Assembly (NCBI GenBank): GCA_937873135.1
Contig: CALMVQ010000164.1
Location: 66,889 to 130,888, forward strand
Length of the DNA: 64,000 nt
Source of the DNA: an uncultured Scytonema sp.
GTDB lineage: Bacteria > Cyanobacteriota > Cyanobacteriia > Cyanobacteriales > Nostocaceae
Direction of reading: 5' to 3'
Positions 21,971 to 32,511 of the stretch are shown here, in pieces (within the stretch, counting starts at the first letter, position 1; every line of letters starts with the position of its first letter). A program made the translations under genes and the position numbers. The notes under the pieces are model-generated. The model saw only the letters and a list, made by a program, of their open reading frames with translations. It was not told the DNA's origin and made no database searches.

Positions 21971-24001
21971 TCATTCACCTGTATCTGTAGCCGAGGAACG
22001 ACGGCGGCGACGACGGTCTATTACACTTGAAGAGCGGCTTGCCTCAACTTCATACTGCATATCATCAGACTTTGATTCCTCTATTAGATTTTCAGCTAAA
22101 GGTTCGCTTGTCGGATCAGCTGTTGGTGTATTTGTAGTTTCCTCAGTTAATGATGATGTAACCTCACTGGCAGGAGCAGAAGCTTGTCCGGGCAAAGTGA
22201 TGTTATAAATCACAGATTTAGGGTTTTTGACTTCCCGATTCAATTTAATTGAAGGAGGAATACCCATTAGAGCATAAACATCCTGTTCTTTGGGTGTCAT
22301 TTCTACAGAAACAATCTCTGGCGGTTCTACCACTGGTTTAACTGGTTCAACCTTGGTAACAACTTTGCTTCTTTCTCCTCTTTCAGCCCAACCCACTTTG
22401 ACTATACTAGGTAAAGATACCTCTGATACTGCTTCTAGTTCCGTATCAGCATCTAGTTCTATGTCTGGCTTGTTAACAAAAGATAGCGAGTTAGTAGCAA
22501 GCTGTGGCTCTTCTTTACCATTTCCCCCATTTACCCTCATCTGACTGAGCCGACGGCGCTTTCGATTATTACCAAGTTCGTGATAACTAGGATGATTATC
22601 CAATTTTAGATCGCTATACTCAGTATCTGTATCGTATGCTTCCCCAAATTGTTCATAAGTTTCCCGTTGTTCTGGTACGCGGGTTACTGGCAAACGAGGT
22701 TCTTTTTGAGGTTGAGGCACAAGACGCTCGGGCACTTCTGCTGGTATTGGCAATCGGCTTTCTGTTTCTCCAGGTAAATGGACAATATGCCCCAAACCAC
22801 CACAGGTAGGACAAGTGTGACCAAAAAGTTCGTATATATTTTGACCTTGGCGTTTCCGGGTAAGTTCTACTAAACCCAGTTCGGTTAATTGGGCAATTTG
22901 AGGACGAGCTTTGTCTGCTTTGAGTGATTTATTGAAATGCTCGAGAACGTGTAACTGATCGCGACGCGATTCCATATCAATGAAATCTACGACAATAACC
23001 CCAGCAATATTACGTAACCGTAATTGACGGGCAATTTCTGTTGCCGCCTCGCAATTCGTCCATAAAACAGTTTCTCTAGCTGTAGCCGATCGCGTAAAAG
23101 AGCCAGAGTTAACATCAATGACCGTTAGTGCTTCCGTTGGCTCGATAATAATGTAGCCACCCGAAGGCAAATCGACTCGTGGCTTCAACGCTTCTCGAAT
23201 CGCAGCATTGATCCGGAAGTATTCCAAAATTGGCTGGCGATCACGATGATGGTCGATCAACAATCCTTGTGGAGTTTGTCCCCCACTCCAGTTCTGCAAA
23301 TACTGTTTGACTCGCTTCAAACCAGTACTGGAATCCACTACAATTCGATTCACATCCGCGCCATACATATCCCGCAGTACGCGCTGTATAAAATCATCGT
23401 CTCTATTCAACAATGCTGGGGGACGAGTCGATTGGGCTTCAAGCTGGATTGTTTCCCATTGCTTTTGCAGCGCTTCTAAATCTTCGATAATCGCTTCTTC
23501 GGGTTTGCCTTCTGCCTCAGTGCGAACGAGTAAACCCATCCCTGCCGGTTTGAGCAATATTGCCAAAGCACGCAAGCGGTTCCGCTCGCTTTCACTTTTA
23601 ATTCGGCGTGATAAATTGACACCTCGTCCGTAAGGCATCAATACTACGTATCTTCCCGGTAAAGTAATGTTACCTGTGAGCCTCGGTCCCTTAGTCCCGG
23701 TTGGCTCTTTCATGACTTGCACTAACACTTTTTGCTGTGGCGTCAATAATTCCGTAATTGCCGCCGCTGTGCGCTTCAGTTTTAGTGGTCCTAAATCTGT
23801 GACATGAATAAAGCCATTCCGCTCTGGGTCTCCTATATTTACAAAAGCCGCATCTATCCCTGGTAGTACATTTTCGACAACTCCTAGATAGATATCCCCA
23901 ATTTGGTGATGACCCGTGGCGACAACGAGTTCCTGTATTTGATCTTCAGAAAAGACTGCAGCAATTTGATGCTGCTCTGCTATGATGATTTGTTTTGGCA
24001 T
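21971..24001 (-). CDS. rne: Ribonuclease E/G family
   Basis: S1-like N-terminus, GGYIIIEPTEALTVIDVNSG, CPTCGGLGH zinc motif, C-terminal RRRRRRSSA. Confidence 0.95.
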   Translation of the reverse strand: MPKQIIIAEQHQIAAVFSEDQIQELVVATGHHQIGDIYLGVVENVLPGIDAAFVNIGDPERNGFIHVTDLGPLKLKRTAAAITELLTPQQKVLVQVMKEPTGTKGPRLTGNITLPGRYVVLMPYGRGVNLSRRIKSESERNRLRALAILLKPAGMGLLVRTEAEGKPEEAIIEDLEALQKQWETIQLEAQSTRPPALLNRDDDFIQRVLRDMYGADVNRIVVDSSTGLKRVKQYLQNWSGGQTPQGLLIDHHRDRQPILEYFRINAAIREALKPRVDLPSGGYIIIEPTEALTVIDVNSGSFTRSATARETVLWTNCEAATEIARQLRLRNIAGVIVVDFIDMESRRDQLHVLEHFNKSLKADKARPQIAQLTELGLVELTRKRQGQNIYELFGHTCPTCGGLGHIVHLPGETESRLPIPAEVPERLVPQPQKEPRLPVTRVPEQRETYEQFGEAYDTDTEYSDLKLDNHPSYHELGNNRKRRRLSQMRVNGGNGKEEPQLATNSLSFVNKPDIELDADTELEAVSEVSLPSIVKVGWAERGERSKVVTKVEPVKPVVEPPEIVSVEMTPKEQDVYALMGIPPSIKLNREVKNPKSVIYNITLPGQASAPASEVTSSLTEETTNTPTADPTSEPLAENLIEESKSDDMQYEVEASRSSSVIDRRRRRRSSATDTGE

Positions 24002-24544
24002 TCAATTTCCTCAAAAATTGGCAGCACAGTGTTGCTTTGGGAGTTTGTTATTCAAGAACGCCCCTACAAGCCCAAATGTACCGATCATAAAAATTGCTAA
24101 TCAAGAGCGGAATTGCACTGTGATTGCGTTTACACGCCTGATTATTCCAGAACGGCGGCATATTATTTAAGCAATTAAATCTGACCACCGTGGTAGATTT
24201 TTGTGACAACGCCTTTACCACCTTATAATTTAGCAAAGAGCAGTTGTTGTAAAAAGCATAGTGTTAGAGAATCTGACACAGCGTATTATTGATTAATGAT
24301 TCACAAGCTAGCTATAAACAGAGAGTGTTTTTTATCTGCCTCAATTTTTCACAGGAGAAAATCCTAGAAATACCACTCTAATATCTTTGCTCTCGCGCCC
24401 TGATTTCCAGGGTAGTGAATCAAATCACTCAATGCAGCGCTCTTAAAATTTCCCTTCTTCCCATTCTAACGCAACCTTGTTAAAAATCAATTCCTTGGAA
24501 TATGCAATTAGAGGGCAATGAAAACGTAAACTGCCCTCAAGGGA

Positions 24545-27235
24545 TTAGACCCCTAAAATTAGCCGGTTGCGGTGGATGTGCAGCAACTGAAATTCTGCAC
24601 CTGCCACGCTCTCTAGCATAAACAAGATTTGTTCGGGACGCAACACCATGCCATCGTTCCGACAACTACCTACATAACGTAGGATAACTGCAGGTTGGCT
24701 GAGCAGCTCCTTAAATTCTAACTCAAACAAGCGATCGCGCAGATTTACTTGCTGGACTTTTCCCGACTTGGTAACTTGTTCGTACCAAATTTCATCTTTG
24801 AGTCTAATTGTATCAACCCAGCTTTGCCATTGTGCAATTGTTGCTGTCTCAACACAAGCCACCGTAATTAAATACTCCGCAGCCGCTAAGACTTGACTTG
24901 CTGCAGGAGCTTTCAACAATAGTGTTTCTATATTATAGATGGGGATGTCTGCTGGTAGCGCCTTTGCCAGTTGTTTGTGAAAAGTTTCCTCATCAACAAG
25001 TTGAGTTAACTCAAAATCGACGATTTCACCGCTACTGGTAGATCCTAATGACAAAGCATTGGCAATAGAAATGCGAGGAGTCGGATGAAACCCACCCGTG
25101 AAAGAAACGGGCAAGCCCGAACGCCGCATTGCTCTATCAAACAATCGCATCAGATCCAAGTGGCTGACTAAAGCCATTTCTCCAAGCTTACCAAAACTAA
25201 CACGCACTCGTTGGGCTTTTGTTGTGTTGGGGACAAATTCACCATTAAATTCTGGAATCGGCGGCGGTGGAATCACAACATTATGACCAAAGTCAGTGCT
25301 GCAAACGCCACAGTGAGAACAACTTTCAAACGAGCAATCCGCTACTGTTGCCGCTGACAATGCGCGTTGTAAGTCTTCCTTCAGCCACTTTTTATCAATA
25401 CCAGTGTTGATATGGTCCCAAGGTAAGGGAAGATCGAGAGAGTGGGAGTGGAAAAGTGGAGGAGTGGCATAAGTTTCTTCAAGTCGCCCACTCTCACCCT
25501 CTCCCCCTCTTCCCATCTCCATGACGTTCCACTCGCCGTTTTCAACCAAGCGGTACTTCCAGTCTAATCCTGCTTCGGCAATAGCTTGCTCCCAAGCTGT
25601 AAAAGCCTTATTTATATTGTCATACCAGGCATCCATGCCAGCACCCAATTCCCACGCCCGATGTAATACGGTAGAAAGAGTGCGATTGCCTCGTCCGATA
25701 AAATCTTCCATTGCCGAGATCCGGACATCGGTGAAATTAACCTTCGCTCCTTTGAGTCGGCGGAATGCTTGCCGCAGTAATTCTTGCTTGCGCTTAAACT
25801 CCTCAGTAGAAACCGAGTGCCACTGAAACGGCGTATGCGGCTTGGGCGTAAAATTAGAGATCGTTATATTAAACAACAGAGATTTTCTACCCGAAGACCG
25901 ACACTCGCGCTGTAGCCAGCTCACTGTTTCCACAATGCCCAACACATCAGCATCGGTTTCTCCTGGTAAGCCGATCATGAAATATAACTTGATTTTATCC
26001 CAACCTTGTTCCCAAGCTGTTTTTACACCTCTTAGAAGTTCAACATTTGTCAAACCCTTATTCACAATGTCCCGCATTCGTTGGGTTCCAGCTTCTGGAG
26101 CAAAGGTTAATCCACCTTGCCGCGTACCGCCCAGAATATTAGCAATATTTTCATCAAATCTATCTACCCGTTGACTCGGTAGAGTCAGGGTAATGTTCTC
26201 ATTTTTCAACCGATTTTTGATTTCCATCCCGACTGCTGGTAGGGATAAATAATCAGAACAGCTTAGGGATAATAAGGAAAACTCATTGTAACCAGTTTGC
26301 CGCATTCCCGATTCTATGGCTTCAATAACCTTTTCTGGTTCCACATCCCGTGCAGGTCGAGTCAGCATTCCTGGTTGACAAAAGCGACATCCACGAGTAC
26401 AACCGCGTCGAATTTCAATCGTCAGCCGATCATGTACTGGTTCTATATAAGGTAGCAACCCAATTGAGTATGCTGGTATTGGAGTTGCCACCCGTCGCAA
26501 AATTTGTTTTGGCACATCTGGACGGTTCGGATGAACTGAACCATCTTCTTCCATGTTGTAAAATTTCGGAACATATACACCTGGTACTTGTGCCAAATCT
26601 AACAACAATTCTTCTCGGCTCAATCCGTTCGTTTTGCCTTCCTCCAAAACCAAGCCAATTTCTGGTAGCAGTTCTTCACCGTCTCCCAGTACGAAAAAGT
26701 CGAAGAAATCGGCGTAAGGTTCAGGGTTAGATGTCGCCGTCTGTCCACCCGCAAAAATTAAGGGAAAAACTGGAATATCTGCTATATTCTCCCTCTCTCC
26801 CCCTCGCCTTGTTTCCCTCTCCTTCTCTATTCTGTTTTGCCAAGTTAGAGGTATTCCCGCTAAGTCCAACATCTCTAAAATGTTGGTTGCTCCTAGTTCG
26901 TAACTCAGGCTAAAGCCCAAAATATCAAATTCTCTGAGCGATCGCCTTGACTCTACTCCAAACAAAGGAGTGTGTGTCTCTCGAAGTTTGTGAGCAAAAT
27001 CTGGTGCTGGTAGATAAGCGCGATCGCATAACTGGCGCGGCTGAGCATTCAAAATGTTATACAAAATGATATGCCCTAAATTAGACGCACCAACTTCATA
27101 TATTTCTGGGTAAGTTAATGCCCAGCGTATTGTTGCCTTGTCCCAAGGTTTGTGTACTGCTAGGAACTCGTTACCTAGGTAACGAGCTGGCTTTAAAATA
27201 TCCTGTGTGATTAATTTTTCAACTGCAACAGTCAC
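24545..27235 (-). CDS. TIGR03960-type radical SAM protein with C-terminal TIGR03936/DUF2344 domain
   Basis: RRGCTRGCRFCQPG radical SAM motif; C-terminal RVSFGKLGEMALVSHLDLMRLFDRAMRRSGLPVSFTGGFHP. Confidence 0.9.
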   Translation of the reverse strand: MTVAVEKLITQDILKPARYLGNEFLAVHKPWDKATIRWALTYPEIYEVGASNLGHIILYNILNAQPRQLCDRAYLPAPDFAHKLRETHTPLFGVESRRSLREFDILGFSLSYELGATNILEMLDLAGIPLTWQNRIEKERETRRGGERENIADIPVFPLIFAGGQTATSNPEPYADFFDFFVLGDGEELLPEIGLVLEEGKTNGLSREELLLDLAQVPGVYVPKFYNMEEDGSVHPNRPDVPKQILRRVATPIPAYSIGLLPYIEPVHDRLTIEIRRGCTRGCRFCQPGMLTRPARDVEPEKVIEAIESGMRQTGYNEFSLLSLSCSDYLSLPAVGMEIKNRLKNENITLTLPSQRVDRFDENIANILGGTRQGGLTFAPEAGTQRMRDIVNKGLTNVELLRGVKTAWEQGWDKIKLYFMIGLPGETDADVLGIVETVSWLQRECRSSGRKSLLFNITISNFTPKPHTPFQWHSVSTEEFKRKQELLRQAFRRLKGAKVNFTDVRISAMEDFIGRGNRTLSTVLHRAWELGAGMDAWYDNINKAFTAWEQAIAEAGLDWKYRLVENGEWNVMEMGRGGEGESGRLEETYATPPLFHSHSLDLPLPWDHINTGIDKKWLKEDLQRALSAATVADCSFESCSHCGVCSTDFGHNVVIPPPPIPEFNGEFVPNTTKAQRVRVSFGKLGEMALVSHLDLMRLFDRAMRRSGLPVSFTGGFHPTPRISIANALSLGSTSSGEIVDFELTQLVDEETFHKQLAKALPADIPIYNIETLLLKAPAASQVLAAAEYLITVACVETATIAQWQSWVDTIRLKDEIWYEQVTKSGKVQQVNLRDRLFELEFKELLSQPAVILRYVGSCRNDGMVLRPEQILFMLESVAGAEFQLLHIHRNRLILGV

Positions 27236-27473
27236 GCTTGCTATCTTTTAGCTACTTTAAATTATTTAATCACCTCCAACCTTAGCATTTATTTAGGTGT
27301 TTCCTAACAACTGATTGTTTTTACTCAAAAATTGTTAGCATTCAGCCGTTCCAACAACAACTATCAATATATATGACCTGTCAGTATTAGGTAGTATGTC
27401 TGAAGGTATACAGTTTGGAGACTGAGCCGCTGACCTTTAAGATGTCTATAGCTCCTTACTCTCCAAAAATGTT

Positions 27474-27839
27474 TTAAGCATATACTCTATGTATGTCTCC
27501 CACAGAAAGACAAGCGGCTTCAAAAGCCGCTTGGTTTGCAAATATCTGCAAGACCCGATCAAGTTGAGTCAATTCAAAAATAATTTTAATTGACGGGTTC
27601 ACACTGCAAAGACTGAAGCCCCTTTCCAATTTCTGAGCGAGTTTAAGTGCAGACACTAATGCCATTAAACCAGCGTTGTCTAATGATTCTACTTGCTCTA
27701 AATCTATTAGCAAGACCGTATTTTGGTTTTGTGTCAACGCTTTTATCAGATCTCGCTCGAATTCTAAGGCATTTGCGGCATTTAAGGTGCCTTGAGGAGA
27801 AATCACTGTAATTTTTGGAAAGGAGAGTACGGATTGCAT
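27474..27839 (-). CDS. STAS-domain anti-sigma factor antagonist-like protein
   Basis: VLLIDLEQVESLDNAGLMALVSALK and surrounding STAS pattern. Confidence 0.85.
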   Translation of the reverse strand: MQSVLSFPKITVISPQGTLNAANALEFERDLIKALTQNQNTVLLIDLEQVESLDNAGLMALVSALKLAQKLERGFSLCSVNPSIKIIFELTQLDRVLQIFANQAAFEAACLSVGDIHRVYA

Positions 27840-28452
27840 CTTTAAATCCTATTAAAGTTATTGAGCTTTATACTTAGATGTATGTAAGCTAGGAGCTATC
27901 AGGAGTTAGTAGTCAGCTATAAAGAGGTTGTATGAACATTCAACAAGCATTCTTCATTTTGACAATTAGTATATGCTAATAGCTAAGGGTTGAGTGCCTA
28001 CAATGTATTTGACCATAATCTGTTTTCTCTGAAAACGCCCATTCATACTAAATCTCTTTGCTAAATCTTTATTTCTATAGTATTTTTATTTAAAGATTGT
28101 CATAGTTTTTAGAAAAACAGTCTTAAACTATACTTTTTTCTATCTCTGCTACAAAAAAGTTATTTTAGATAGTAAAAAGAGCGGACGATGAGTTACTCGC
28201 TACATTGGAAACCGTAGTTGTGCAATATTCTAGCTCATTTGTAGCACTACTGCTTTTAGGATAGTTTTCTTTGTGATCACGGCGAGAAACAACAAGAACT
28301 CTCCTCTCTTTTAACAGAGAGATGATACTAACTCAATATTTGTTGTATTTAAGTATCTTTAACTTTTTTTTAGTTTAGTGCTTTTTTATACAATATCAAT
28401 GATTTTCTAAATAGTTGTATGACTTAATAGTGAATCATAAATCCAATTTTTT

Positions 28453-28468
28453 TGTGATCTAGATCACG
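28453..28468. promoter_or_regulatory. Candidate CRP/SyCRP1-type binding site
   Basis: TGTGATCTAGATCACG matches the classical TGTGATCTAGATCACA palindrome at 15/16, ~90 bp upstream of an ATG. Confidence 0.5.
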
Positions 28469-28550
28469 GTTAACCTGATACTTGGATCACGCTTGATCAC
28501 AAACTTTACATTAGATAATTGATACTTGAATATGATTTGGTTTGTTCCCT

Positions 28551-28754
28551 ATGAGAACTAGATACGCTATTCGTCAATTGGTAGAAAAAGCTCTTGATAT
28601 CAAAAAATTAACTCCTGAAATAGAAAATGAAATAAACTCAGAACTGACCAATATGGGTTACATTTCTGACGTTGACTACGAAGCGTTAGAACTATTAATG
28701 GCTGAAATGGATGCTGGACGAATTCAGTTGGTTGCAAGCTTAGGCTTGGGATAG
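28551..28754 (+). CDS. Small conserved-looking protein of unknown function (67 aa)
   Basis: ORF from ATG 28551, acidic helix-rich sequence MRTRYAIRQLVEKALDIKKLTPEIENEINSEL...; stands alone between intergenic regions. Confidence 0.65.
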   Translation: MRTRYAIRQLVEKALDIKKLTPEIENEINSELTNMGYISDVDYEALELLMAEMDAGRIQLVASLGLG

Positions 28755-29203
28755 TGATGGGCAATTGATAAGGCTTGTACTGACGCCCGCGTTTATTGAA
28801 GAAGTACGTCAAGTAGTTAAACTAAAAGTTAGGTAATAGTACTGTTATCCTGACTGTGCAATTGCTGTTAGGTTTATATGTTGCTCTATAATCAAGAGTA
28901 ATCTCATTCATTTTTAGTTCTTAAATTCCATTGATGTCTGAAAGGTGAATGTCGAGCATTGCATTGGTTTTGCACTTTCTTGAAACCTAAACTTGCCTTC
29001 TATAAACAAAATAAATTTGATCTCCTATTTTGACTTTATAGTTTTCTGCAAGTTATGCAATCAGCTAATGAAGACTCTCTGTCAGCCATGCTGAGACTTT
29101 TTGTATTATTTAGCACGACTTGTGCTAATTATGTAAATATTTAGCCCAGAGTGTTTCGCTTGCTACAAGAAGCAATTTCTACAAATTTTCATAGATTTAA
29201 GGG

Positions 29204-29331
29204 TTCATCCCAACCTCCCGCTCTCACTGAAAGAGCGTGGACTTGTGTCAGCGTGCCAAGAAGAATTTTTCATTCCGCGCTTGCGGCACGAGCAGAAATT
29301 TTCTTACTCCTGGCATTTAGGTTGAGATGCT
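29204..29331. repeat. MITE-like segment with imperfect terminal inverted repeats
   Basis: ttcatcccaacct (29204-29216) and aggttgagatgct (29319-29331): 11/13 inverted match; internal hairpin cgctctcactgaaagagcg. Confidence 0.45.
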
Positions 29332-29412
29332 ATACAATAAATTAATAACTGTTAAGCAACTGCTGGACAGAATTTCTGTTGTCGTAAATCAAAAACAAAA
29401 GAGCAAAGATCC

Positions 29413-29694
29413 GTGTCAGTCGAAACCATTGAGAAGCGTTCAACAACCCGCAAGCTAGCGCCTCAGTATCGCGTTTTGCTCCATAACGACACATACAACT
29501 CTATGGAGCATGTGGTTGAGGTTCTATTGACTACTGTACCGAGTCTCAGTCAGCCTCAAGCTGTTAGCATTATGATGGAAGCACATACTAACGGGTTAGC
29601 CTTGGTTATTGTTTGTGCTCTGGAACACGCTGAGTTTTATTGTGAAACTTTGAAAAATCATGGTTTAACCAGCACAATTGAACCAGATGAATAA
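29413..29694 (+). CDS. clpS: ATP-dependent Clp protease adaptor ClpS
   Basis: YRVLLHNDTYNSMEHVVEVLLTTVP...VIVCALEHAEFYCETLKNHGL; GTG start. Confidence 0.93.
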   Translation: MSVETIEKRSTTRKLAPQYRVLLHNDTYNSMEHVVEVLLTTVPSLSQPQAVSIMMEAHTNGLALVIVCALEHAEFYCETLKNHGLTSTIEPDE

Positions 29695-29770
29695 GCTGAT
29701 GGGTACTAATGGCTAATTGCCTATTGCTAATCGCTTTACTACGATAGCAAGCGAGCTATGAGCAACCCTT

Positions 29771-30622
29771 ATGAAAATAAACCTCAGCCGTCTAGCGAAT
29801 AGCTCTGCCCCAATTAGGCTGAGCTTCTTTTTGCTTAATTTACTGTTACTGTGGTTACCCCTAGCTATACCAATATACTTACTACAGAAAGATGCCAATT
29901 TAGTTACTATTTTAACAATTCCACTTCTGTATGCAGAGTTTATTCTCTTACTTAGGCTCTGGGGCAAGTACGTTTATCAGCAACCTCAGATACTTCAGCA
30001 TTACGGGTTAGAACTAACATCGCACAATCGTGTGGATCTGCTGCGTGGTTTAGCTCTTGCGTTAACTATCGTTTTGATGCTATTCGGAGTTGAGGGATTG
30101 TTGGGTTACTTGGTATGGCAACAACCTAAAGTTTTTTTATTGAGAGTGATTTTAGAGGGATTAGTTGTCAGTTTAGGCTACGGATTTGCTGAAGAATTGT
30201 TGTTTCGTGGCTGGCTGCTTGATGAGTTACAGCGAGATTACAGCCCTACTAAGGCACTTTGGCTAAATGCCTTTTTGTTTGCTGCATTACACTTTATTAA
30301 GCCTTTGGATGCCATCGTTCACACACTACCTCAATTTCCAGCGTTAATACTGCTGGGGTTAACACTAGTATGGGGTAAGCGTTGGCGTAGAAATCGTCTC
30401 GGCTTACCAATTGGGCTGCATGGTGGTTTAGTGTGCGGGAATTACATTATTAATGTTGGAGAATTAATTAAATACTCTGGTCGGGTTCCTGAGTGGGTTA
30501 CTGGTGTAAATAAAAACCCCTTAGCTGGAGTGATGGGGTTAGTGTTTTTGGGTTTACTAACTTTGTGGATGAAGCGGCGTAAACGTACTGACACCGTGAT
30601 TAATGATCAGCAATACAAATGA
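29771..30622 (+). CDS. CPBP-family intramembrane glutamic endopeptidase
   Basis: GFAEELLFRGWLLDEL motif, FLFAALHF, multiple TM segments. Confidence 0.9.
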   Translation: MKINLSRLANSSAPIRLSFFLLNLLLLWLPLAIPIYLLQKDANLVTILTIPLLYAEFILLLRLWGKYVYQQPQILQHYGLELTSHNRVDLLRGLALALTIVLMLFGVEGLLGYLVWQQPKVFLLRVILEGLVVSLGYGFAEELLFRGWLLDELQRDYSPTKALWLNAFLFAALHFIKPLDAIVHTLPQFPALILLGLTLVWGKRWRRNRLGLPIGLHGGLVCGNYIINVGELIKYSGRVPEWVTGVNKNPLAGVMGLVFLGLLTLWMKRRKRTDTVINDQQYK

Positions 30623-30749
30623 GCCTTTTGACAAATGACGACTGACGCGCTCATCCCATTCCTGAAAGTGATGGGATGCGCTTAATCAGCCCTTTTTGGT
30701 CAAGTCCTAACACAGAAGTATAAATTTAAACAATTCCTGTTTAACTTGC

Positions 30750-32339
30750 TTAGACGCGCAACAAAGCCTGTTCATCAGATATTGCCTCCTTTACCTCATA
30801 TGGTTTTTCTATGCCTAGTGCTAAATGTTCAGCTAGCTGACTTTCAATTTGATCGCGTACAATTTGACGATACTCGAGAAAATGCTCATTGTGAGCGCAG
30901 GTAGAGAGGTAGCGATCGGCAACTTTTGGATTATGCTTGATAATACTGAACAAGTGATGCCAAAACTTCCACCTTGTTTCCCGTTTGATTCCTTGTCGCC
31001 AAATAACAATCAACAGCGCTTTAATCATGATCCAATCTGGCATTTTAAATGGGGCAGTCCAACTCGCGTTACCCATCATTAGGAAACAGCGGTAAGTACG
31101 ATCCAAATACTGTATTGGATCATATAAAAAACAGAATGCATTAATGTATTCTCTGCCAATATCTTCTAAAGGACGCGTAGGGAGGAAGTTCATCAAACTC
31201 ATCTGGCTACCTTGTTGATCCGATCGCAGTCGTCCTTCTTTTTTCAGCCGATGCCAAAGTGCTGTATTGGGTAGCGCTTGCAACATACCAAAGGTAGTAG
31301 AAGGAATTGCAGCAGCTTCGGCAAACCGACAAATGCGATCGCCTGCACCTGTTTTTTCTCCATCAAACCCAATAATAAACCCAGCCATTGGCCGCAACCC
31401 CGCTTTAATAATGGTTTGCACTGCCTCAGTCAGAGAATTGCGGGTATTTTGAAACTTAAGAGTCAGTTGCAAACTCTCCTCATCCGGTGTTTCAATTCCC
31501 AAAAACACTGCATTGAAACCAGATTCAACCATCAACTCCAACAATTCTGGATCTTGCGCTAAGTCAACTGAAGCTTCGGTATCAAACAGGAAAGGATAGC
31601 TATGTTCTGCCATCCAGACTTTTAACTCGCGAAGTAATAACTTGACATTTCGCTTATTGCCGATAAAATTATCATCTACCATGAAAATACCACGCCGCCA
31701 ACCCAACTTGTAGAGGTAATCTAACTCTGCCAAAAGTTGTGCTGGCGTTTTAGTCCGGACTTTGCGACCGTAGAGAACAATAATGTCGCAAAATTCACAC
31801 TGGAACGGACAACCTCGCGAAAACTGAATCGACATCATGTCGTAGGCATCAAATTCTAGTAAATCAAAGCGAGGTATTGGTGTGGTTGTGACATCAGGTT
31901 TTTCTACGGCACGCAAAATGCCAGAAGTTTCTCCGCGTTCAATTGCTTCCACAAACATGGGCAAAGTAATTTCCCCTTCATCCAGAATGAGAAAATCTGC
32001 CCCAACTTCTTGAACTTCATGAGGTACGGAGGTAGGATAAGGGCCACCAACCGCAACTAACTTACCACGTCTTTTCGCTAACTGGATTTGTTCAAGTAGA
32101 TCTTGTTTCTGAACAATCATGGCAGAGAAAATCACCACATCTGCCCATACCCATTCTTCTTCAGTTACTGAACGTATGTTGCGATCCACAAGCTTGAATT
32201 CCCATTCTTGAGGCAAAATGGCTGCCACTGTCACTAACCCCAAAGGTGGTAATAAAACCTTGCGGTCAACTAACGCTAAAATTTTCTCAAACGACCAAAA
32301 GGTTTTGGGGAATACAGGGTATACTAACAGCACTCTCAT
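30750..32339 (-). CDS. B12-binding-domain radical SAM protein, DUF4070 (HpnP-like superfamily)
   Basis: MRVLLVYPVFPKTFWSFEKIL...LLPPLGLVTVAAILP; CPFQCEFCDI; VDDNFIGNKRN. Confidence 0.87.
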   Translation of the reverse strand: MRVLLVYPVFPKTFWSFEKILALVDRKVLLPPLGLVTVAAILPQEWEFKLVDRNIRSVTEEEWVWADVVIFSAMIVQKQDLLEQIQLAKRRGKLVAVGGPYPTSVPHEVQEVGADFLILDEGEITLPMFVEAIERGETSGILRAVEKPDVTTTPIPRFDLLEFDAYDMMSIQFSRGCPFQCEFCDIIVLYGRKVRTKTPAQLLAELDYLYKLGWRRGIFMVDDNFIGNKRNVKLLLRELKVWMAEHSYPFLFDTEASVDLAQDPELLELMVESGFNAVFLGIETPDEESLQLTLKFQNTRNSLTEAVQTIIKAGLRPMAGFIIGFDGEKTGAGDRICRFAEAAAIPSTTFGMLQALPNTALWHRLKKEGRLRSDQQGSQMSLMNFLPTRPLEDIGREYINAFCFLYDPIQYLDRTYRCFLMMGNASWTAPFKMPDWIMIKALLIVIWRQGIKRETRWKFWHHLFSIIKHNPKVADRYLSTCAHNEHFLEYRQIVRDQIESQLAEHLALGIEKPYEVKEAISDEQALLRV

Positions 32340-32511
32340 GTAGCGCTAATCCTCAAAAATATAGGAGTTATACATTAGAGGAAGTCTTTTAAGTAAAAAA
32401 GATCCCCAAATGAATAAATTGCTAGTATAGCTCCCTTAGTATTAAAAATTACGAATTAAAAAGCTGGAAATTTAATAATTTTGTAACTTGGTTGAGTACG
32501 AGGAAGCCAAG

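Noticed and set aside
29151-29345. 64-aa ORF upstream of clpS
   Set aside because: Coincides with the MITE-like inverted repeat segment rather than a coding pattern
30750-32339. Calling this gene hpnP (hopanoid C-2 methylase)
   Set aside because: N-terminus resembles the HpnP/DUF4070 superfamily, but cyanobacteria carry several paralogues and no hopanoid genes are adjacent
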